Source: Legionellaceae bacterium (GTDB taxonomy: Bacteria > Pseudomonadota > Gammaproteobacteria > Legionellales > Legionellaceae). From it: a stretch of DNA of 22,904 nt. This document shows, one piece after another, positions 15,177 through 22,904 of the stretch. Position 1 is the stretch's first letter. Every line of letters begins with the position of its first letter. Location of the stretch: assembly GCA_023266075.1 (NCBI GenBank), contig JAHFRX010000004.1:1-22904 (forward strand). Reading direction: 5' to 3'. The notes under the pieces were generated by a model. The model was not told the DNA's origin. It did not search any database and saw only the letters and a program-made list of their open reading frames with translations. A program made the position numbers and the translations under genes.

Positions 15177-16580
15177 ATGAGTAACGTCTACACCGTAAAG
15201 CAATGTCTCAATCAAACGATACCACAAGACAGTGAAATCACTGTTCAAGGATGGGTCAAAACACGCCGTGATTCTAATGCAGGCCTTTCCTTTATTGCTT
15301 TGCACGATGGCTCATGTTTTTCGCCTATTCAAATTGTTGCTGCATCAACGCTCAATAATTATCAAAACGACATTTTAAAATTAACACCCGGTTGTGCGTT
15401 GCAAGTGCAAGGAAAGTTGGTTACGTCACTTGGCAAGGGACAATCGATAGAGATTCAAGCTGAGAAAATTAATGTGATTGGCTTTGTTGAAAATCCGGAG
15501 ACCTATCCCATCCAAGCCAAACGACATACATTAGAATTTTTACGAGACGTTGCACATTTACGGCCACGCACAAACATCATTAGTGCTGTAACTCGCGTTC
15601 GAAATTGTTTATCACAAGCGATTCATCGTTATTTTTACGATCACGGTTACTGTTGGATACATACCCCTATCATCACCGCAAGCGACTGTGAAGGTGCTGG
15701 TGAAATGTTTCGCGTCAGCACGCTCGATTTAGCCAATTTGCCTAAAAACAGCGAAGGTCATATTGATTTTACAAAAGATTTTTTTGGTCAAGAAACGTTT
15801 CTCACTGTATCAGGCCAACTCAATGTTGAAGCGTATTGTCTTGCACTCTCAAAAGTCTATACGTTTGGACCGACCTTTCGTGCCGAAAACTCCAATACCA
15901 GTCGGCATTTAGCTGAATTTTGGATGATTGAACCTGAGATTGCCTTTGCTAATCTCAATGACCTTTGTACGCTCAGTCAAGACTTTTTACGCACACTATG
16001 TAAAACTGTCTTAACAGAATGCGGGGATGATCTCAGCTTTTTCAATCAATTTGTCGATGACACGGTACGCACACGCGTTGAGCGCCTAGCACACGCTGAT
16101 TTTGAAGTCATGACTTACACTCAGGCGGTTGATGAACTCACTAAAGCACACGCTTCTTTCGAATACCCTGTCGCCTGGGGTATTGACTTACAATCAGAGC
16201 ATGAGCGTTATCTTACAGAAGTCTTATGTAAAAAACCCGTTATTCTGACAGACTATCCCAAAGAGATTAAAAGCTTCTACATGCGCTGTAATGATGATGG
16301 TAAAACCGTCGCCGCTATGGATGTATTAGCACCAGGGATTGGCGAAATTATTGGAGGTAGTCAACGTGAAGAGCGATTACCTATTTTGGAGGAACGTATG
16401 AAAAGTTTAGGGCTTCATAAAACCGCTTATCAATGGTACCTTGACTTAAGACGTTACGGCAGTGTCCCTCACGCTGGTTTTGGTCTCGGGCTTGAGCGAC
16501 TTGTGAGCTACGTCACCGGAGTTTCAAACGTCAGAGATGTGATTCCATTCCCACGCACGCCAGGACATGCGACGTTCTAA
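15177..16580 (+). CDS. asnS: Asparaginyl-tRNA synthetase
   Basis: This 467-residue class II synthetase charges tRNA-Asn. An N-terminal OB-fold anticodon-binding domain (about 1-110, with VQGWVKTRRDS) is followed by the catalytic core. Motif 2 is TFRAENSNTSRHLAEFWM from about 233. Motif 3 is GFGLGLERL at about 434-442, followed by the characteristic AsnS C-terminus RDVIPFPRTPGHATF. The length equals that of E. coli AsnS. The ATG at 15177 has TTGGAG 10 nt upstream; the longer frame from 15108 adds residues without homology. Presence of AsnS means the cell can make Asn-tRNA directly. Confidence 0.96.
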   Translation: MSNVYTVKQCLNQTIPQDSEITVQGWVKTRRDSNAGLSFIALHDGSCFSPIQIVAASTLNNYQNDILKLTPGCALQVQGKLVTSLGKGQSIEIQAEKINVIGFVENPETYPIQAKRHTLEFLRDVAHLRPRTNIISAVTRVRNCLSQAIHRYFYDHGYCWIHTPIITASDCEGAGEMFRVSTLDLANLPKNSEGHIDFTKDFFGQETFLTVSGQLNVEAYCLALSKVYTFGPTFRAENSNTSRHLAEFWMIEPEIAFANLNDLCTLSQDFLRTLCKTVLTECGDDLSFFNQFVDDTVRTRVERLAHADFEVMTYTQAVDELTKAHASFEYPVAWGIDLQSEHERYLTEVLCKKPVILTDYPKEIKSFYMRCNDDGKTVAAMDVLAPGIGEIIGGSQREERLPILEERMKSLGLHKTAYQWYLDLRRYGSVPHAGFGLGLERLVSYVTGVSNVRDVIPFPRTPGHATF

Positions 16581-16640
16581 AAGATCTATTAAATTTTTTC
16601 GCGCGTTTATTTGTTTTAAGTCATTATTTGGAATAACATC

Positions 16641-18032
16641 ATGACAACACCTGTATCAAAACGAGTCTTAAGCCTCTTTACGTTGGTCATGATCAACGTC
16701 ATCGCTGTAGATAATCTTCGAACACTGCCAGTTTCGGCACAATTAGGTTGCTCACTCGTCGCCTACTATCTTTTTGCCGCTGTTTTATTTTTTATTCCTA
16801 TTGCATTGGTCGCTGCTGAGTTGGCAACAGCCTACCCTAGCACAGGTGGTCTTTATGTATGGGTGCGAGAAGCTTTTGGGAAACGCATCGCCTTTATTAC
16901 CATTTGGCTGCAATGGATCTACAATGTCGTCTGGTACCCGACCATTTTAGTCTTCATTGTCACAACAATGGCTTATTTATTTTCGCCCGATTTAGCTAAA
17001 AACCGCAGTTATCTTTTAGGCACTACCGTCAGTCTTTTTTGGCTTATGACACTTTTAAATTGGTTTGGTATGCGTATTTCCGGATTCATCAGTATCCTCG
17101 GTGCAATTTTAGGAACATTGATTCCGATGATTGGAATTTCCGTATTAGGGGTTCTTTGGATTGTACAAGGCCACCCTATTGCCGTTCAGCAGCCTATCCT
17201 GTGGTTACCTGACATGCATGCACTCGGCAATGCATCTCTTTTTTCTGCAGTATTGTTTGGGCTATTGGGTATCGAAATGTCAGCCATGCATGCAGAAGAG
17301 GTCAAAAATCCTCAACGAGATTATCCAAAAGCGTTGTTTTATTCGATGTTGATTATCTTTTCAACGTTAGTACTGGGCTCCCTCGCCATTGTCATCGTTG
17401 TGCCCAATCATCAACTGAATGTGGTTTCAGGATTAATTGATGCTTACGCTTTATTTTTCAAAGCCTATCATATCTCTTGGATGACATCAGTCACAGCTGT
17501 TTTAATTATTCTGGGTGGATTAAGTGGCGTATCGGCGTGGATTATCGGTCCAACCAAAGGCTTACTGGTTGCGGCGCGTGATGGTTGCATCCCCATACAC
17601 TTTGCTAAAATGAATCGACATGGTGCGCCCACACGTATTCTAGTGGTACAAGGCCTCATTTTTACCTTACTGAGCAGTATCTTCATTTTAAGTGATATCT
17701 ATGCGGCTTACTGGATTTTAACCATCCTTTGCGCCCAACTGGCACTTTTAGTTTACATCTTTATGTTTGCTGCAGCGATTATGCTTCGCTATAAAGATCC
17801 AGAGAGACCCCGACCCTACCGTATCCCTGGTGGCAATATTGGCATGTGGGTACTCGCCTTGATGGGACTTTCATGCTGCATTTTTGCTATTGTCATTGGT
17901 TTTATTCCACCCAATAACATCCCCATCAAGAATCTCACTTTTTTTGAAGGATGTCTCAGTGTGGGTATGATAGTTTTTGTGGTGATACCATGGTTACTTT
18001 CTAAAAAGAATTTTCAAAAATCTGAATCATAA
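16641..18032 (+). CDS. APC-family amino-acid permease, GadC/YjeM-like
   Basis: This 463-residue protein has about 12 transmembrane segments. Its N-terminus, including LFTLVMINVIAVDNLRTLPV, ELATAYPSTGGLYVWVREAFG and WLQWIYNVVWYPTI, is typical of the glutamate:GABA antiporter-like (AGA) branch of the APC superfamily. Other family marks are EEVKNPQRDYPKAL in the middle and PTRILVVQG before the last helices. Relatives exchange or import amino acids at the inner membrane. The substrate cannot be read from sequence. The C-terminus is short, without the plug domain of GadC. It follows asnS by 60 nt and may be co-transcribed. Confidence 0.85.
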   Translation: MTTPVSKRVLSLFTLVMINVIAVDNLRTLPVSAQLGCSLVAYYLFAAVLFFIPIALVAAELATAYPSTGGLYVWVREAFGKRIAFITIWLQWIYNVVWYPTILVFIVTTMAYLFSPDLAKNRSYLLGTTVSLFWLMTLLNWFGMRISGFISILGAILGTLIPMIGISVLGVLWIVQGHPIAVQQPILWLPDMHALGNASLFSAVLFGLLGIEMSAMHAEEVKNPQRDYPKALFYSMLIIFSTLVLGSLAIVIVVPNHQLNVVSGLIDAYALFFKAYHISWMTSVTAVLIILGGLSGVSAWIIGPTKGLLVAARDGCIPIHFAKMNRHGAPTRILVVQGLIFTLLSSIFILSDIYAAYWILTILCAQLALLVYIFMFAAAIMLRYKDPERPRPYRIPGGNIGMWVLALMGLSCCIFAIVIGFIPPNNIPIKNLTFFEGCLSVGMIVFVVIPWLLSKKNFQKSES

Positions 18033-18041
18033 GATTTTTGC

Positions 18042-18947
18042 TTATGCAAACACCAATGCTCTATCCGACCGTCTCACCGCCAATACACCAAGATTAAAAT
18101 AAACCGCAAACAAAACGAGGTAATACAACCCACCGTTTGGAAAAATAATATCGAACGCTGCTAGTATAAAGCAAATACTGACAGGTGGCGTAAGAGCAAG
18201 GATTAATAATCGATAGGTCGCCTGATAGCCTATATGATACCTGAACACAGCGCGTACATAATATTGTGCAGCCCAAGCAAAAGCTGCAATAATAACACTA
18301 AGAACGGCAAATAACATCGCAGTCACACAAGGGTAAATCAGACTAACGCCGCCATAAACTACTAATTTAGCATGGATAGAATTTACTAAATCGCGCGGCA
18401 CAATGACACCACTCATATCTTGCTCAAAAACACCCTGACGCGCACTTTCTTCAAGCGAAATAATAAAATGAGGCGTAACTTTCAAGCTAGGTGGATTAAA
18501 ATATAATGTGTTTTCTGTTAAGAGCCATGTCAACTCAGGATCAACATGGTGATCAATACGCTTTGTAAACCCTGTTGTATCAATCACCAAAATAAGCTCA
18601 TGCGCTTTATTCACCACGCGATAAGGCATGAAATGCTCAAATTCAACCTGCCCACTTTGAACTACAATGGGTGGCAAATTTTGCAATGGCTCAAAAAGAT
18701 GCTCTTTATAATACTGGTAAACGGCCAACTCAAAGCGTGCCGTCAACGGTAATGTTGCAACAAAAAGTAATAATAAAAAATATTTAAAACAAAGTCCTGG
18801 CCAGCGTTTCGCTACATCAACATATATTTGAGGCGAAAAAAAAGCAAGATAAAGTGCTTGCCAAAGACTAAACTGCCGTCTATCTAGAAATGCTGGTGCA
18901 TTTTTGATGGGTTTCATATTTTCAATAAAAAATGAGAATAGCTCCAT
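18042..18947 (-). CDS. DUF1189 membrane protein
   Basis: This 301-residue protein has an N-terminal region LYLAFFSPQIYVDVAKRWPG at about 32-51, typical of DUF1189 proteins. One transmembrane segment follows (about 55-72), then a periplasmic-type domain of about 130 residues and three to four C-terminal transmembrane segments. The function of the family is unknown. Start choice is unclear: the ATG at 18947 and the ATG at 18917 (MKPIKNAPAF) both lack a strong ribosome binding site. The second fits the family start better. It converges with the permease gene with only 9 nt between them. Confidence 0.7.
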   Translation of the reverse strand: MELFSFFIENMKPIKNAPAFLDRRQFSLWQALYLAFFSPQIYVDVAKRWPGLCFKYFLLLLFVATLPLTARFELAVYQYYKEHLFEPLQNLPPIVVQSGQVEFEHFMPYRVVNKAHELILVIDTTGFTKRIDHHVDPELTWLLTENTLYFNPPSLKVTPHFIISLEESARQGVFEQDMSGVIVPRDLVNSIHAKLVVYGGVSLIYPCVTAMLFAVLSVIIAAFAWAAQYYVRAVFRYHIGYQATYRLLILALTPPVSICFILAAFDIIFPNGGLYYLVLFAVYFNLGVLAVRRSDRALVFA

Positions 18948-18976
18948 TCTATACTAAAGAAACCTCAAAGAAAATC

Positions 18977-18998
18977 AAAGGGAGGCGTGCCTCCCTTT
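18977..18998 (-). terminator. Intrinsic terminator of the L,D-transpeptidase gene
   Basis: AAAGGGAGGC (18977-18986) and GCCTCCCTTT (18989-18998) form a 10-bp inverted repeat just after the stop at 19003. On the minus strand it is followed by GATTTTCTTT. It separates the transpeptidase from the DUF1189 gene. Confidence 0.8.
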
Positions 18999-19002
18999 CG
19001 TG

Positions 19003-19560
19003 TTAGTGATAAGGTTTGACAATAACCGTTGTGCCGACATCTACAAAATCTTCATTTAGCCATTTCGCAGCGCTTGGAAGCACGCGTATACACCCATGGC
19101 TCGCATTGTAATCAGGCACTTCATAAGCTGCGTGAATTGAATAGCCTTGGTAGAAGTGCATACAATACGGCATTCTTGCTCCGCCACTCGTTTCAATAGG
19201 ATACACGCTCGATGTGCATTCCTCTCCTTTCTTTGAATACACACGGAAAGTACCTGTCACAGTATGACAGCCACGACCTACGTCTTCACAATAATCTTTA
19301 CCTCCTGAAGCACTACCTGTCTCGACCAAATGACCTTTAGAGTCATAAGCCGCCCAAGCGGTCGCTTTAGGGTCAAAAATAAATACTTTTCGACCGGTTG
19401 CTTGACGTTGGTCCGGAAAATACCCTTGACCTTTAGCGTCGTCCGTATAGGCTGTGGTGTAATGCGTATGTCCTGCATCATCCACAATCGGTACAGATCT
19501 ATTTGATGCGCATGAAGCTAACATGACACAGATAGGTATGACCATCCATTCTTTTCTCAC
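19003..19560 (-). CDS. L,D-transpeptidase (YkuD) lipoprotein
   Basis: This 185-residue protein has an N-terminal lipoprotein signal with lipobox LASC (lipidated Cys17). A YkuD catalytic domain occupies about 56-182, with His143 in YSIHAAYEV and the active-site SHGCIRV at 154-160 (nucleophile Cys157). Such enzymes make 3-3 peptidoglycan cross-links or attach lipoproteins to peptidoglycan in the periplasm. Four other cysteines (91, 98, 115, 133) lie in the domain and could form disulfides. The GTG start at 19560 has GGAGGA 7 nt upstream. It is the last gene of a minus-strand run and has its own terminator. Confidence 0.88.
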   Translation of the reverse strand: MRKEWMVIPICVMLASCASNRSVPIVDDAGHTHYTTAYTDDAKGQGYFPDQRQATGRKVFIFDPKATAWAAYDSKGHLVETGSASGGKDYCEDVGRGCHTVTGTFRVYSKKGEECTSSVYPIETSGGARMPYCMHFYQGYSIHAAYEVPDYNASHGCIRVLPSAAKWLNEDFVDVGTTVIVKPYH

Positions 19561-19657
19561 GATACAATCCTCCGACGTTTTACATATTTATCGGTCAGAA
19601 TGTAAAAACAATTAGCATTTCATATTTATTTTTTTAACTTATTGATAAATAACGATT

Positions 19658-20029
19658 CTATTTGATGTTTTTTATGTATTTTTGTCCATCTTTACCAATA
19701 ATAGACTCAATTGAGAGCAGCAATTGCGCATCTGTACATTCAAAACAGCCTCCTCTCGGGGGCATTGCATTAACACCTTCATCGGTATGTTTAAACAAAC
19801 GAGACATGCCTTGCTTTAACCTCGGCTGCCAATCTTTAAAATAATGCATCCTCGGGGCGCCAATGGCGATCTCTGGATGACTCGCGTGACAAACTGCACA
19901 AAAGTGCTCAACAATTTGTGCACCTTCATGCCGCGAACCTTGTATATGATGCAAGAACTCACTGGGCTGGTGAGTTGCCATACAGCCATTACTCCAGATA
20001 ACACATAACATCATGATCGTGCGTAGCAT
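19658..20029 (-). CDS. Cytochrome c5-like monohaem cytochrome c
   Basis: This 123-residue protein has an N-terminal export signal and one haem site, Cys44-Ala-Val-Cys-His48. The Met ligand is probably in NAMPPRGG (Met89). The following GGCFECTDAQL corresponds to the disulfide-bearing C-terminal segment of cytochrome c5. It should act as a periplasmic electron carrier. Cys16 in the signal region (SNGC) is a poor lipobox, so lipidation is doubtful. The only SD-like stretch, AAGGA, lies 12 nt before the ATG. It follows the methyltransferase gene by 36 nt. Confidence 0.8.
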   Translation of the reverse strand: MLRTIMMLCVIWSNGCMATHQPSEFLHHIQGSRHEGAQIVEHFCAVCHASHPEIAIGAPRMHYFKDWQPRLKQGMSRLFKHTDEGVNAMPPRGGCFECTDAQLLLSIESIIGKDGQKYIKNIK

Positions 20030-20065
20030 AGTTAAAACGAATCCTTATTTGATAAAGCGCATCAT

Positions 20066-20884
20066 TTACTTTCTGGCCAAAATAATATCAATAATATGAA
20101 TATCTTGATATGGAAACGTGAACACTTTATCAAATAAACGTTTTAAACGTTGTATTAAAAACTGCTTTGGAAGCATACGAATCGATAAATTATTTAAAAA
20201 CCAAGTGCCCTCAATACCAAACAATGCCAACTCCTCAATATTGTTCAGAACGATAGGGATTTGTAAGCGATGATGTTCAATCACTTCAAACTCGTGTGTT
20301 GCAAATGCTTTGAGTAGTTCCTCCTCACTTGCCGCCACTGTCGTATTTTTCACGATTGATTTATAATAATGTCCTACAACGCTTCCTAAAAGAGAGCCCT
20401 CTGTAATAAAATCAGCCAAGTATTGTTGCGCCACAGGAAATGAATCATATGTTGTCGTCATCAGTGAGAAATAACCTGTGGCACGCGTGAGTGTTTTTGC
20501 TGCATTAAACAAAGTGTGAATGGGGATATACGCATTCAGAAAATGTGCTAAAACAAGATCTTGACTATGTGGAGGAAGATAATTGGTTACATCTGCTGCA
20601 CTTGCTTCGATTGTCGTCACTGAAACCATTTCTCGAATACGCTTTAAAAGCTCGCCAGACACATCAATGCCCGTAAACTCTGCAGAAGGCAGGAGCTCAT
20701 GTAATTTCTTCAGAAAAACGCCTTCGCGCACGCTCAAATCTAATACTTTACAATGTGTACGGTGTCCAAAATGAGTATGCTGAATTTGCTCCATCGCAAT
20801 GCGATGGCTTTCCGTAATCGAACCAAATTGATCTGCGGTTAAATAGTCTGTAGCAAGATTGTCGTGCGCTGCATTCAACATCAT
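20066..20884 (-). CDS. Class I SAM-dependent methyltransferase-like protein
   Basis: This 272-residue protein has a Rossmann methyltransferase layout. Motif I is at about 46-57 (KVLDLSVREGVFL), the acidic ribose-binding strand at FTGIDVSGELL (Asp74), motif II-like ASAADVTNYLPPHSQDLVLAHFL, and then an RATGYF segment. Motif I is unusual: the glycine-rich DxGxGxG turn reads DLSVREG. Cofactor binding may be altered. The substrate is unknown. The ATG at 20884 has AGGA 4 nt upstream and starts 11 nt after der, so it is probably in the bamB-der operon. Confidence 0.7.
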   Translation of the reverse strand: MMLNAAHDNLATDYLTADQFGSITESHRIAMEQIQHTHFGHRTHCKVLDLSVREGVFLKKLHELLPSAEFTGIDVSGELLKRIREMVSVTTIEASAADVTNYLPPHSQDLVLAHFLNAYIPIHTLFNAAKTLTRATGYFSLMTTTYDSFPVAQQYLADFITEGSLLGSVVGHYYKSIVKNTTVAASEEELLKAFATHEFEVIEHHRLQIPIVLNNIEELALFGIEGTWFLNNLSIRMLPKQFLIQRLKRLFDKVFTFPYQDIHIIDIILARK

Positions 20885-20895
20885 GATGTCCTATG

Positions 20896-22287
20896 TTATC
20901 GCTTTTTTTTAACCCAGTTCATCAATCGCTTTCTTTTTTTCAATTGCCGGTCATTTAATTTATTTTTTTTATCTTTGAAGGGATTATCACCACCTTTGAA
21001 CTCTAATTTCAAGGGGGTACCCACCAACTTTAATTTTTCGATGAATCCCTTCGCTAAATATCGCTTATAGCTCTCGGGTAATGAATCGACTTGATTACCA
21101 TGAATCACAATCAAAGGTGGATTATGCCCACCAGCGTGCGCATAACGCAACTTAATGCGTCGCCCGTGGACTAATGGCGGCTCATGTTGTGACACCATGT
21201 CTGCCAATAACCGCGTCACCATCGGTGTTGAAAAAGTGCTCATTGCGGCACGATATGCTTGTTTAATATCTTTAAATAAAATACCCACACCACTGCCATG
21301 TAATGCTGAGATATATCTGGTTTTTGCAAAACTTACAAAATGCAACTTTCGCAGCAATTCATCTTCAACATGCCTTTTATGTTCGAGTGTCAATCCGTCC
21401 CATTTATTGACGATGATGACTAATGCTTTACCCGCATCAACAATAAAACCTAACAAGTGCATATCTTGATCGGTCAAGCCCTCTGTTGCATCAATCAAAA
21501 GCAAACATACTTGAGCATCTTTAATCGACTGTAGTGTTTTAATAATTGAAAATTTCTCAATTTTCTCATCAACACGCGAACGCCTACGAACACCAGCAGT
21601 ATCGATTAATGTATAAGCTTCATCTTGATGTGTAAAAGGAATAGCAACACTATCACGCGTTGTACCTGGCATATCATACACAACAACACGTTCCTCACCC
21701 AATATCCGATTAATGAGTGTTGACTTACCTACATTCGGCCGGCCAACAAATGCAATTTTAATCGTATTATCTAAAGCAGGGTCAGGCGCGTATATTAGAA
21801 AATCAGCGGTAACACTCCGCAGCACATGTAGTACACCTCGGCCATGAGCAGCAGAAATTGGGTAGATTGAAGAGAACCCCAACACTTGGAACTCTGAACT
21901 CACAAAATCTTCATCTAACCCATCTATTTTATTGATAATTAAATCAACGGGTTTGCCCAATTTTCTCAATTTTTTTGCGATAGTTGCATCAGCCGGTGTC
22001 AATCCGCTACGCGCATCAACGACAAAAAAAATACGTGTCGCCTCATCCAATGCAAACGTAGACTGCTTCGCCATCAAAACATCAACAGCGAGATCGTCAA
22101 CACCAATTCCTCCTGTATCAACCACCACAAAAGATTTATCCTCAAACACGACCTCACCATATTGCCTATCACGCGTGAGACCAGGGAAATCTGCAACTAA
22201 TGCATTTTGTGTGCGCGTTAACCGATTAAAAAAAGTAGATTTCCCAACATTAGGTCGTCCTACTAGTGCAATTACAGGCGTTGTCAT
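20896..22287 (-). CDS. der: GTPase Der (EngA), ribosome assembly
   Basis: This 463-residue essential GTPase of 50S subunit maturation has two tandem G domains and a C-terminal KH-like domain. The first G1 is GRPNVGKS at 10-17 with DTGG at 57-60 and NKID at 119-122. The second G1 is GRPNVGKS at 182-189 with DTAG at 229-232 and NKWD at 294-297. The KH-like domain at about 355-435 contains NPPLIVIHGN, followed by a very basic tail. The ATG at 22287 comes one base after the bamB stop codon, and GAGGGG is upstream, inside the end of bamB. This gene order (bamB-der) is conserved in gammaproteobacteria. Confidence 0.97.
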   Translation of the reverse strand: MTTPVIALVGRPNVGKSTFFNRLTRTQNALVADFPGLTRDRQYGEVVFEDKSFVVVDTGGIGVDDLAVDVLMAKQSTFALDEATRIFFVVDARSGLTPADATIAKKLRKLGKPVDLIINKIDGLDEDFVSSEFQVLGFSSIYPISAAHGRGVLHVLRSVTADFLIYAPDPALDNTIKIAFVGRPNVGKSTLINRILGEERVVVYDMPGTTRDSVAIPFTHQDEAYTLIDTAGVRRRSRVDEKIEKFSIIKTLQSIKDAQVCLLLIDATEGLTDQDMHLLGFIVDAGKALVIIVNKWDGLTLEHKRHVEDELLRKLHFVSFAKTRYISALHGSGVGILFKDIKQAYRAAMSTFSTPMVTRLLADMVSQHEPPLVHGRRIKLRYAHAGGHNPPLIVIHGNQVDSLPESYKRYLAKGFIEKLKLVGTPLKLEFKGGDNPFKDKKNKLNDRQLKKRKRLMNWVKKKR

Positions 22288-22288
22288 G

Positions 22289-22904
22289 TTACCCCTCTAC
22301 TGCAAAACAGATGAGTTGACCTGCATGCGTGACCACATAAATACGTCCCTCAGAAACAACAGGAGCCACATCAATTGGTGCATTTAAAGCCACACGGCCA
22401 ACGAGCTCACCACTCTGTGCATCAAACACGTGTACAAATCCAGTTTTATCAGCAACCACAAGGTAATGCCCCATACGAACAGGTGCCGTCACGCCTCGTG
22501 CTTTTAATCCCATCTGTTTCCATTCGGTATGACCATCGTTCTTATTCAGCGCCATCACGACATCGTTACTGTCCACCATATAAATATCATGTTCATCTAT
22601 AGCTAAATTTTTATACGTAGAAGCAGATTTATGCCAGGTAAATTCACCTGTTTTTATCGACATTGCACCCACATCACCTTGATAACTTGCAAGGTAAACA
22701 TGATGGCCTTGTGCAAGCGGATCAGCATCAATATCAACCAAACGTTCAACATCACTAGAACCTGAGGCATACGCAATACTGCGTTGCCAAAGCACACGCC
22801 CTGTATCAAGCTCCACAGCGTCCAATTTACCATCAGAAAATCCAACCACAACCCAGTGTCCAACTTTAATCGGTGACGAGCTCGCACGCAAAATTAAATT
22901 CGGC
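22289..22904 (-). CDS. bamB: Outer-membrane assembly factor BamB, C-terminal part
   Basis: This is the C-terminal 204 or so residues of a PQQ-type beta-propeller lipoprotein of the Bam complex. Blade repeats include VVGFSDGKLDAVELDTGRVLW, VYLASYQGDVGAMSIKTGEFTW and LVVADKTGFVHVFDAQSGELV. SDVERLVDIDADP matches the conserved BamB segment GxSElERLvDiD. The frame stays open to the window edge, so the start lies beyond 22904. It ends one base before der. Confidence 0.93.
   Translation of the reverse strand, partial: PNLILRASSSPIKVGHWVVVGFSDGKLDAVELDTGRVLWQRSIAYASGSSDVERLVDIDADPLAQGHHVYLASYQGDVGAMSIKTGEFTWHKSASTYKNLAIDEHDIYMVDSNDVVMALNKNDGHTEWKQMGLKARGVTAPVRMGHYLVVADKTGFVHVFDAQSGELVGRVALNAPIDVAPVVSEGRIYVVTHAGQLICFAVEG

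Overview
The window looks like a chromosome segment of an AT-rich gammaproteobacterium. Legionellales or a close relative (Legionella, Coxiella, Aquicella, Berkiella) is the best guess. This is inferred from the gene mix: bamB-der, a DUF1189 protein, a GadC/YjeM-type permease, an opacity-type barrel protein, and large low-similarity proteins resembling secreted effectors. No single marker gene proves the placement.

The window has two parts. Positions 1 to about 11,275 are accessory. They begin with the end of an IS21-type element, marked by 23-bp tandem terminal repeats, lying against the 3' remnant of an alpha/beta hydrolase. Next come a TumA-like HTH antitoxin and a TumE-like toxin that has lost its N-terminus exactly where an SbmA/BacA/YddA-class ABC exporter ends. 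A small cluster follows (DUF2089 zinc-ribbon/HTH regulator and a Yip1-like membrane protein) on the same strand as the exporter. After it lie an orphan multi-pass membrane protein whose last codons are made of an IS200/IS605-like palindrome, a gene broken by a frameshift, a DUF4143 AAA ATPase, and a 1,054-residue unknown protein with a degenerate P-loop and a KDP repeat tract. A csaA-like gene follows.

At 11,231-11,275 there is a decayed copy of the 3' half of a tRNA-Phe gene, ending in CCA. It is oriented as the distal attachment site of an island would be: accessory DNA lies on its 5' side and housekeeping DNA on its 3' side. I read it as a possible island boundary.

From 11,353 to the end the content is mostly conserved housekeeping: grxC, ung, an outer-membrane barrel protein, fumarylacetoacetase (with a hairpin covering its ribosome binding site), a small membrane protein, asnS, an amino-acid antiporter-type permease, a DUF1189 protein, an L,D-transpeptidase lipoprotein, a cytochrome c5-like protein, a methyltransferase-fold protein, der, and the C-terminal part of bamB cut by the window edge. 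bamB, der and the methyltransferase are tightly packed on the minus strand and probably co-transcribed.
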